Position numbers and translations under genes: made by a program. Shown here one piece after another: positions 6,013 to 10,207 of a DNA stretch of 10,207 nucleotides; position 1 is the first letter of the stretch; each line of letters opens with the position of its first letter. Source of the stretch: Pseudomonadota bacterium (GTDB taxonomy: Bacteria > Pseudomonadota > Alphaproteobacteria > Rhizobiales > Rhizobiaceae); assembly GCA_023393575.1 (NCBI GenBank), contig JAEWKX010000028.1, positions 1-10,207 of the forward strand. Direction: 5' to 3'. A model generated the notes under the pieces. That model was given only the letters and a program-made list of their open reading frames with translations. It did not search any database and had not been told where the DNA came from.

Positions 6013-6501
6013 TCAGGCGATCGCCTGCATGTAGCGCATGCCGGTCACCGGCCGCGGGCGGAAATCCAACTGCTCGTAGAAGCGGTGTGCGGCGAAGTTG
6101 CCGGTGGCGGCGCTGACGGAAAGATAGTCGCAGCCGGCGGTGCGGGCAATCTCGCGGGCGCGGGAAACCAGGTGATGGCCGATGCCGTTGCCGCGCTGGC
6201 CGTCGCGCACGAAGAGGTGGTGCAGGTCCATGCCGCGCGTGCCGGTATCGGCCCGGTAGAGCGGCACGAGGACGGCGTAGCCCATCAGCCCGTCGCCGCT
6301 GTCGGCCACCCGCGCCTGGATCCAGGGCATCGGTCCGAACAGGTCGCGCTCCAGCTTCTCCGGCGTGATGGCCGCCGCATCGCCGTGATGGGCGGCGAGA
6401 AGCGCGATCATGGCGTTGAGTTCGGGCAGGTCATGGCGCTTGGCGGCGCGGATGGGCACGACCGCCGGGCGGGGAAGGGTGGCTTCGCTATCTTCGGTCA
6501 T
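6013..6501 (-). CDS. GNAT-family N-acetyltransferase
   Basis: A 162-residue acetyltransferase. Motif A with the acetyl-CoA pyrophosphate loop is HHLFVRDGQRGNGIG (94-108, Q/R-x-x-G-x-G pattern). Motif B follows (NFAAHRFYEQLDF, 135-147). The N-terminus (VVPIRAAKRHDLPELNAMI) is the usual first strand and helix. The substrate is unknown. The start was placed at ATG 6501, preceded by GAGGAAG. A longer frame from 6621 reads through a hairpin and has an atypical cysteine- and glutamine-rich N-terminus, so it was not chosen. The DJ-1/PfpI gene follows directly. A terminator-like hairpin lies 50-78 bases upstream, in the leader or just before the promoter. Confidence 0.88.
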   Translation of the reverse strand: MTEDSEATLPRPAVVPIRAAKRHDLPELNAMIALLAAHHGDAAAITPEKLERDLFGPMPWIQARVADSGDGLMGYAVLVPLYRADTGTRGMDLHHLFVRDGQRGNGIGHHLVSRAREIARTAGCDYLSVSAATGNFAAHRFYEQLDFRPRPVTGMRYMQAIA

Positions 6502-6550
6502 CTTGGCTTCCTCTTGGGTATCTGTGCCGTCAGGAGGAGCCGTCTTGAAA

Positions 6551-6579
6551 CAACAAAGCCGCCTGGCGGCGGCTTGTTG
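6551..6579 (-). terminator. Terminator-type hairpin upstream of the GNAT gene
   Basis: On the minus strand: CAACAA-GCCGCC, loop GCCA, GGCGGC-T-TTGTTG followed by TTTC. This is 12 paired bases with one bulge and a T-rich 3' side. It would terminate minus-strand transcripts arriving from the MerR side, or act as an attenuator if the GNAT promoter lies further upstream. No plus-strand gene ends here. Confidence 0.6.
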
Positions 6580-6652
6580 ACATTGTGATCTGTCCGAGCC
6601 GCCCGTTACCGGTAGGCCCAAAAATACGTGCAGGAGATGGGTGCGCGTGCGT

Positions 6653-6674
6653 CGATCATGGCGCGATCAATGCG
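6653..6674. repeat. Two tandem 11-bp direct repeats before the toxin gene
   Basis: CGATCATGGCG is followed directly by CGATCAATGCG (9 of 11 identical), about 80 bases before the toxin start. A TCAA-GG-TTGA dyad lies at 6692-6701 and an AT-rich TATGATGGTATAAA stretch at 6717-6730. This arrangement suits an autoregulated toxin-antitoxin promoter, but no well-spaced -35/-10 pair was found. Confidence 0.3.
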
Positions 6675-6752
6675 CTGGTCCGGCGAGGTTGTCAAGGTTG
6701 AGCTTCCCAATTCGTCTATGATGGTATAAATTACATCAGGTGGAGACGATTA

Positions 6753-7067
6753 ATGGCGAAGGCGGTCTTGATCCAGAAGTCGCGTGCCTATGTTCGCGAT
6801 GGCGCCTTCATCGAGATCCTCATATGGCGGGTTCCGGAGCCGGTTGAAGGGAGCCGCCACTTGCACAAATACAGTCTGGCTCTGGTCCACGATAGCACGT
6901 GTGTGTTGCGGTTCGATAATGAAGCGGGAAAGGGCGATCACTGGCATTTAGGCACTCGTGAGTTACCCTACGTGTTCAGCTCGATGGATGCCCTGATGGA
7001 TGATTTTCTGGCGGCGGTGAAAGGATGGCTCGATGAATACCCTGACGGTGAAGATAGAGGCTCTTGA
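6753..7067 (+). CDS. TumE-family (DUF6516) toxin of a type II toxin-antitoxin pair
   Basis: A 104-residue protein. The N-terminal strand region (GAFIEILIWRVPEPVEGSRHLHKYSLALV) and the strongly conserved block RFDNEAGKGDHWHLG (53-67) followed by PYVFSS and an acidic C-terminal helix are the pattern of TumE-family toxins. Charged residues D55, E57, K60, H63 and H65 in that block are candidate active-site residues; the reaction is not deducible from sequence. GGTGGAG precedes ATG 6753. Its 3' end overlaps the start of the antitoxin gene by 35 bp, so the two are translationally coupled with the toxin first. Base composition is less GC-rich than the neighbours and codon use is looser, consistent with horizontal acquisition. 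Confidence 0.82.
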   Translation: MAKAVLIQKSRAYVRDGAFIEILIWRVPEPVEGSRHLHKYSLALVHDSTCVLRFDNEAGKGDHWHLGTRELPYVFSSMDALMDDFLAAVKGWLDEYPDGEDRGS

Positions 7068-7392
7068 GGAGACGATGTCGCGGGCGGCATCTGCCGTGCG
7101 CCAGACAGGAGCGGTACCTTCCCAGGACGCGGTTGCGACCCTATCGTTTCCCTCCTGGGATGTCATGCATCGCGTGCTGGCGCCGAAGCGCTTGGAAATC
7201 CTCAAGGCTCTGGTTGGTCAGGGACCGATCAGCATCCGCGAAGTGGCGCGGCGCGTCGACCGTGACTTCAAGGGAGTTCACAGCGACGTGAACACACTGG
7301 TCAGCGGCGGGGTTGTGGACAGGGCACAGGGGGGGATCGTCTTCCCGTATGATCGGATTCACTTCGATTTTGATATCCGGGCAGCCGCCTGA
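7033..7392 (+). CDS. HVO_A0114-family (TumA-type) DNA-binding antitoxin
   Basis: A 119-residue protein. The N-terminal part (MNTLTVKIEALEETMSRAASAV) is a likely toxin-binding region. Residues about 38-105 form a winged helix-turn-helix: LSFPSWDVMHRVLAPKRLEILKAL, then ISIREVARRVDRDFKGVHSDVNTLVSGGVV with the recognition helix around RDFKGVHSDV. This is the pattern of HVO_A0114-family proteins that partner TumE toxins. ATG 7033 was chosen because the family starts with a similar MxTL segment and AAAGGA lies upstream, even though it overlaps the toxin gene by 35 bp. It probably neutralises the toxin and represses the pair's promoter. The stop is 5 bp from the end of the convergent MerR gene. Confidence 0.82.
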   Translation: MNTLTVKIEALEETMSRAASAVRQTGAVPSQDAVATLSFPSWDVMHRVLAPKRLEILKALVGQGPISIREVARRVDRDFKGVHSDVNTLVSGGVVDRAQGGIVFPYDRIHFDFDIRAAA

Positions 7393-7397
7393 ACATC

Positions 7398-7811
7398 TCA
7401 ATGCTCCGCCTCGCACATGGCGTGGTCGGAGAGCGCGCGGATGACGTAGCAGTCCTCCACCGAGTGGCCGCCGCAATGGGAGACGATGCGTTCCAGCTCG
7501 TGCTCCAGCTTCTTCAGCCTGGCGATCTTGTCGCGCACCGCGGCGAGATGGTCCTCGGCGATGCGGTCGGCTCCGGCGCAGGGCATCTCCGGATGATGGT
7601 TGAGCGTGATGAGCTCGCGGATGGCCGCGATGTCGAAGCCGAGATCGCGCGCGTGGCGGACGAAGGCCAGCCGTTCCAGGTCGGTCCTCTCGTAGCGTCG
7701 CTGGTTGCCCTCAGAGCGGTGCGCGGCGGCAATCAGTCCCATCTGCTCGTAGTAGCGGATGGTCGGCACCTTCACGCCGGTACGCCTGGAAAGATCGCCG
7801 ATGGAATACAT
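7398..7811 (-). CDS. MerR-family heavy-metal regulator (CadR/ZntR/PbrR-like)
   Basis: A 137-residue protein with the MerR winged helix at 1-68 (YSIGDLSRRTGVKVPTIRYYE, then RSEGNQRRY), a dimerisation coiled coil (about 80-112) and a C-terminal metal loop. C78 at the start of the coil, C113, H116 and C121 occupy nearly the positions of the ZntR/CadR metal ligands; a further C133 and several histidines lie at the tail. This suggests sensing of a divalent metal such as Cd, Pb or Zn rather than Cu(I) or Hg. ATG 7811 was chosen because GAGGA lies 9 bases upstream; a TTG two codons earlier is too close to it. It is divergent from the CDF exporter gene, with a classic MerR operator in the 84-bp gap. 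Confidence 0.93.
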   Translation of the reverse strand: MYSIGDLSRRTGVKVPTIRYYEQMGLIAAAHRSEGNQRRYERTDLERLAFVRHARDLGFDIAAIRELITLNHHPEMPCAGADRIAEDHLAAVRDKIARLKKLEHELERIVSHCGGHSVEDCYVIRALSDHAMCEAEH

Positions 7812-7825
7812 TACCAATTTTCCTC

Positions 7826-7856
7826 TTGAACCTCTAGTGGCTAGAGGGACTAGCTA
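7826..7856 (+). promoter_or_regulatory. MerR-type promoter and operator of the CDF exporter gene
   Basis: TTGAAC (7826-7831), a 19-base spacer and TAGCTA (7851-7856). The overlong spacer holds the perfect dyad CCTCTAG-TGG-CTAGAGG (7831-7847). The 19-20 bp spacer with a central dyad is the diagnostic design of MerR-activated promoters, where the metal-bound regulator untwists the DNA. The core AGTGGCT matches the CadR-type operator as I recall it. The exporter ATG is 40 bases after the -10. Confidence 0.88.
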
Positions 7857-7895
7857 TGTCGTCACCGATATCGATACAAGGGGAAAGGTGACGTC

Positions 7896-8600
7896 ATGAG
7901 TGCATCCTGCGGCCATCACCACGGCACGTTCGAAGGGCTTTCGCCCGACTACAGGCGGCGGCTCTGGACCGTCATCGCCATCAACGCCGCGATGTTCGCC
8001 GTCGAGATGACGGCCGGCCAGCTGGCGCGGTCGCAGGCGCTGCAGGCCGATGCGCTCGATTTCTTCGCCGATGCGATCACCTACGGCATCTCGCTTGCGG
8101 TCATCGGCGCATCCATACGCGTCCGCACCACGGCGGCCGCCGTCAAGGGCATCAGCCTCCTGCTGATGGGGCTCTGGGTCTTCGGCTCGACGATCTGGCG
8201 GGTCTTCTACCAGGGTGTCCCTGAAGCGCCGGTCATGGGCCTGATCGGCTTTCTGGCCCTTGCGACCAACCTCGCCAGCGTCCTGCTTCTGGTGAACTAC
8301 AAGGACGGCGACGCGAATGTCCGCTCCGTCTGGCTCTGCTCGCGAAACGATGCGATCGGCAATGTCATCGTGATGCTCGCCGCGCTCGGCGTATGGGGGA
8401 CCGCCACCGCCTGGCCGGACCTCGCCGTCGCCGCCATCATGGCAGGCCTGTTCCTGTCTTCCTCGGTACAGATCCTGCGGCAGTCATGGCAGGAATGGCA
8501 ATCGGGCGGGGAGATGTCGCTCGACCCCCATGCCGGTCACAGCCATGGCGGAGATCATGAGCATCGCCAGGCAGCCCGTCGTCCGGCATCGCATGAATAG
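7896..8600 (+). CDS. Cation diffusion facilitator (CDF) family heavy-metal exporter, short form
   Basis: A 234-residue membrane protein with six predicted helices (about 22-44, 53-73, 82-103, 112-135, 150-170, 174-193). Helix 2 carries ADALD55FFAD59, the D-x3-D variant of the CDF metal site. In helix 5 the segment C148SRND152AIGN sits where HxxxD is usual, so Cys148 may replace histidine. There is a Cys-His start (CGHHHG) and a His-rich tail (HAGHSHGGDHEH). The usual cytoplasmic C-terminal dimer domain is missing, making it shorter than the roughly 300 residues typical of the family. AAAGGTGA precedes the ATG. The divergent MerR gene and the operator in between mark it as an inducible efflux pump, probably for Cd, Pb or Zn at the cytoplasmic membrane. 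Confidence 0.88.
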   Translation: MSASCGHHHGTFEGLSPDYRRRLWTVIAINAAMFAVEMTAGQLARSQALQADALDFFADAITYGISLAVIGASIRVRTTAAAVKGISLLLMGLWVFGSTIWRVFYQGVPEAPVMGLIGFLALATNLASVLLLVNYKDGDANVRSVWLCSRNDAIGNVIVMLAALGVWGTATAWPDLAVAAIMAGLFLSSSVQILRQSWQEWQSGGEMSLDPHAGHSHGGDHEHRQAARRPASHE

Positions 8601-8608
8601 CACAGGCA

Positions 8609-8624
8609 TGCCGGCTCCCCGGCA
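8609..8624. other. Small hairpin between convergent genes
   Basis: TGCCGG-CTCC-CCGGCA lies between the end of the CDF gene and the end of the convergent orphan gene. The stem is six bases and no T-run follows on either strand. It may be a weak shared terminator. Confidence 0.3.
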
Positions 8625-8635
8625 GCCGTGGAGCG

Positions 8636-8917
8636 TCAGCGGTTGTCGGAGAATTCCAGGTAAAGCTCCTCGACCCAGTCGACCGGCAGGACCGGCACGG
8701 CTGCGGCCGTGCCGGTGGAGGCCGCATCTTCCCCGCTGCCCATTCCCCAGAGAGCATTGGCAAGCGAGGAGGAAAGAAGCGTGCTGCTGCCCGTAATGGC
8801 CGTGCCGGAGCGGCGCGGCGGTTCCGCATCGCGTTGTGTCGCTTCTTCGGTGACGCGCTCGATTGCGTAGGATCGCGTCGGATAGGGATAGCCGCTGAGG
8901 CCGCTGTCGATCTTCAT
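8636..8917 (-). CDS. Uncharacterised 93-residue protein
   Basis: Not recognised. The frame has normal high-GC third positions and a clean ATG and TGA, so it is probably a real gene. The N-terminus (MKIDSGLSGYPYPTRSYAIERV) is polar. A Ser/Ala/Gly/Thr-rich middle (about 38-75) looks disordered, and the C-terminus (VPVLPVDWVEELYLEFSDNR) is the most structured-looking part, a possible short acidic amphipathic helix. No signal peptide, transmembrane segment or cysteine is present, so a cytoplasmic location is likely. The ribosome-binding site is weak. A perfect palindromic CtrA-type site lies 21 bases upstream and GANTC motifs lie further up, which hints at cell-cycle control. It follows the oligopeptidase B gene on the same strand after 175 bp. 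Confidence 0.65.
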   Translation of the reverse strand: MKIDSGLSGYPYPTRSYAIERVTEEATQRDAEPPRRSGTAITGSSTLLSSSLANALWGMGSGEDAASTGTAAAVPVLPVDWVEELYLEFSDNR

Positions 8918-8937
8918 TGCGCCATACCTGGTTCAAT

Positions 8938-8956
8938 CGTTAACAAATGGTTAACG
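8938..8956 (-). promoter_or_regulatory. Palindromic CtrA-type binding site
   Basis: CGTTAAC-AAATG-GTTAACG is a perfect 7-bp dyad. On each strand it reads TTAA-N7-TTAAC, the full CtrA consensus of alphaproteobacteria (minus strand TTAACCATTTGTTAAC). It ends 21 bases before the start of the 93-residue protein gene. Two copies of CGCGCAAG (minus strand), 11 bp apart, lie just upstream. Confidence 0.6.
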
Positions 8957-8997
8957 CGGGAACCTTGCGCGAAACTTGCGCGGGATGCGGGAGAGGC

Positions 8998-9019
8998 GAA
9001 TCGGACTCTTGACAGATTC
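8998..9019. promoter_or_regulatory. Cluster of three GANTC (CcrM-type) methylation motifs
   Basis: GAATC (8998-9002), GACTC (9004-9008) and GATTC (9015-9019) occur within 22 bases. They lie 42-81 bases upstream of the CtrA-type site relative to the minus-strand orphan gene. At this base composition one such motif is expected only about every 300 bases. In alphaproteobacteria GANTC is the CcrM methylation site, and clusters in promoters often mark cell-cycle control through GcrA. Confidence 0.5.
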
Positions 9020-9072
9020 GTGAAGACGAGAATGCAGCTGATTTGCGCCCGCTGGTTGTGGCTCGGAGAGGC

Positions 9073-9092
9073 GGAAGAACGGCCTGAGGCCG
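9073..9092 (-). terminator. Possible terminator of the oligopeptidase B gene
   Basis: On the minus strand, directly after the TAG stop, CGGCC-TCA-GGCCG is followed by TTCTTCC. The stem is only 5 bp and the T-run is broken, so termination may be partial. Confidence 0.45.
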
Positions 9093-10207
9093 CTACGTCT
9101 TCCCTGCCACCTTGATCGCGAAGGCGTATTCGAACGCGATCTCCTCCAGCCGCTGGAAACGCCCGGACTTGCCGCCGTGGCCCGCCGCCATGTTGGTCTT
9201 CAGCAGGTAGGGCCCCGCCTGCGGTGCCTCGGCCCGCAGCTTGGCGACCCACTTGGTCGGCTCCCAATAGGTGACGCGCGGGTCGGTCAGGCCGGAGAGC
9301 GCCAGGATCGGCGGATAGGTCTTGGCGCCGACATTGTCGTAGGGGCTGTAGGCGGCGATCCAGCGATACTCCTCCTCCGAGTCGATCGGATTGCCCCATT
9401 CGGGCCATTCCGGCGGCGTCAGCGGCAGGGTGTCGTCGAGCATCGTGTTGAGGACGTCGACGAAGGGAACCGCGGCGATGATGCCGGCGAACTTCTCCGG
9501 CGCCTTGTTGGCGACGGCGCCCATCAGCATGCCGCCCGCCGAGCCGCCCTCGGCGATGATGTTCTCGTAGGCGGTGAAGCCTTCCTTCACCAGGTGGTCG
9601 GCCGCCGCGATGAAGTCCCTGAAGGTGTTCTGCTTCTTCTCCATCTTGCCGTCCTCGTACCAGGCGAAGCCCTTGTCCTTGCCGCCGCGGATATGGGCGA
9701 TGGCATAGACGAAGCCCCGGTCGGCGAGCGACAGGCAGTTGGTGTTGAAGCCGGCGGCGATCGAGATGCCGTAGGCGCCGTAGCCGTAGAGCAGGCAGGG
9801 GGCGGTGCCGTCGAGCGGCGTGTCCTTGCGGTAGAGCAGCGTCACCGGCACCTCGACGCCGTCATGCGACGGCGCGAAGACGCGGCGGGTGACGTAGTCG
9901 TCCGGGTTGTGGCCGGAGGGCACCTCCTGCGTCTTCAGGAGCACGCGTTCGCGTGTCGCCATGTTGTAGTCGAAGAGCTGGCTCGGCGTCGTCATCGAGG
10001 AATAGGAGAAGCGGATGACGTCCGTGTCGTATTCCGCCGCCCCCTGCAGGCCGAGCGAATAGGCCTCCTCGGCGAAGGCGATCGCATGTTCCTCGCCGGT
10101 CGCCCGGTCGCGGATCATGATCTCCGGCCGGCCGTTGCGCCGCTGCAGCCAGACGAGATGGCGGGCGAACGCCATGTGGTTGAGGATCAGCCGGCCCGGC
10201 TGGTGGG
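9093..10207 (-). CDS. ptrB: Oligopeptidase B (S9A serine peptidase), N-terminal part cut by window edge
   Basis: The C-terminal 371 or so codons are visible, from the right edge to the TAG at 9093-9095; the frame remains open at 10207. The start ATG at 10175 is internal, because the preceding codons continue a family-like segment (PGRLILNHMAFARHLVWL). The visible part covers the end of the beta-propeller and the whole alpha/beta-hydrolase domain. The catalytic triad is complete: Ser in GGSAGG (codon 9542-9540), Asp in GLTDPRV (9284-9282) and His in AGHGG (9179-9177). The loop MLDDTLPLTPPEWPEWGNP is characteristic of oligopeptidase B, which cleaves short peptides after Arg or Lys in the cytoplasm. 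The full family length is about 690-700 residues, so roughly half is present. Confidence 0.92.
   Translation of the reverse strand, partial: HQPGRLILNHMAFARHLVWLQRRNGRPEIMIRDRATGEEHAIAFAEEAYSLGLQGAAEYDTDVIRFSYSSMTTPSQLFDYNMATRERVLLKTQEVPSGHNPDDYVTRRVFAPSHDGVEVPVTLLYRKDTPLDGTAPCLLYGYGAYGISIAAGFNTNCLSLADRGFVYAIAHIRGGKDKGFAWYEDGKMEKKQNTFRDFIAAADHLVKEGFTAYENIIAEGGSAGGMLMGAVANKAPEKFAGIIAAVPFVDVLNTMLDDTLPLTPPEWPEWGNPIDSEEEYRWIAAYSPYDNVGAKTYPPILALSGLTDPRVTYWEPTKWVAKLRAEAPQAGPYLLKTNMAAGHGGKSGRFQRLEEIAFEYAFAIKVAGKT

Noticed and set aside
6014..6027. 14-bp palindrome CAGGCGATCGCCTG at the GNAT 3' end, resembling a HIP1 site
   Set aside because: It lies within the last GNAT codons and its stop, occurs once, and HIP1 abundance is a cyanobacterial trait. 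Probably chance.
5314..6588. 424-codon open frame on the plus strand opposite DJ-1/PfpI and GNAT
   Set aside because: The complementary frames have catalytic motifs and ribosome-binding sites, whereas this product is an Arg/Gly-rich composition shadow that runs through a terminator.
7401..7829. 142-codon plus-strand frame opposite MerR
   Set aside because: The minus frame is an unmistakable MerR protein; the plus frame crosses the MerR operator and has no motif.
9009..9014. Consensus -35 TTGACA on the plus strand
   Set aside because: No acceptable -10 at 16-18 bp and no plus-strand gene downstream; it would run antisense into oligopeptidase B.

Overview
This is a GC-rich chromosomal-type window. 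It most likely comes from an alphaproteobacterium of the Hyphomicrobiales, probably Rhizobiaceae. That placement is inferred from protein families and regulatory signatures: tandem c-556-like cytochromes, a DUF2799 lipoprotein, an FAS1 protein followed by a DUF378 protein, a CtrA-type TTAA-N7-TTAAC site and clustered GANTC sites. No rRNA, tRNA, CRISPR array, insertion sequence or prophage gene was seen. Fourteen protein genes are supported, and both edge genes are cut by the window.

Layout, left to right. A partial DUF2799 lipoprotein gene (minus) is divergent from a calcineurin-like phosphoesterase gene (plus). After a gene-poor, inverted-repeat-rich stretch come two tandem, closely related c'/c-556-type monoheme cytochromes and a diheme cytochrome c (all plus, 1596-3646). 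The two small cytochromes share about 70% of mature residues and also a matching element 98 and 99 bp before their start codons, so the promoter region was duplicated with the gene. A minus-strand XRE-cupin regulator that starts with TTG is divergent from a secreted FAS1 protein gene and a DUF378 membrane protein gene (plus). That pair is closed by a strong intrinsic terminator at 5368-5401. Then follow a minus-strand GNAT acetyltransferase and DJ-1/PfpI gene pair.

The segment 6600-7392 has visibly lower GC and carries a toxin-antitoxin pair of the TumE / HVO_A0114 (TumA) type, with a 35-bp overlap between the two genes. It ends 5 bp from the stop codon of a convergent MerR-family gene. The MerR gene is divergent from a short cation-diffusion-facilitator exporter gene. 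The shared intergenic region has a textbook MerR-type promoter: TTGAAC, a 19-bp spacer holding a perfect CCTCTAG-TGG-CTAGAGG dyad, then TAGCTA. This is a self-contained metal-resistance switch.

The right end has a 93-residue orphan protein (minus) and the C-terminal half of oligopeptidase B (minus, running off the edge). The orphan gene is preceded by a perfect palindromic CtrA-type site and, further upstream, three GANTC motifs within 22 bp. This suggests cell-cycle control of an undescribed small protein.

No single large undescribed system is evident. The best leads are the cell-cycle-type promoter of the orphan gene, the MerR-CDF switch with an unusual metal site, the toxin-antitoxin insertion that appears to separate MerR from a minus-strand terminator, and the duplicated cytochrome-plus-promoter unit.
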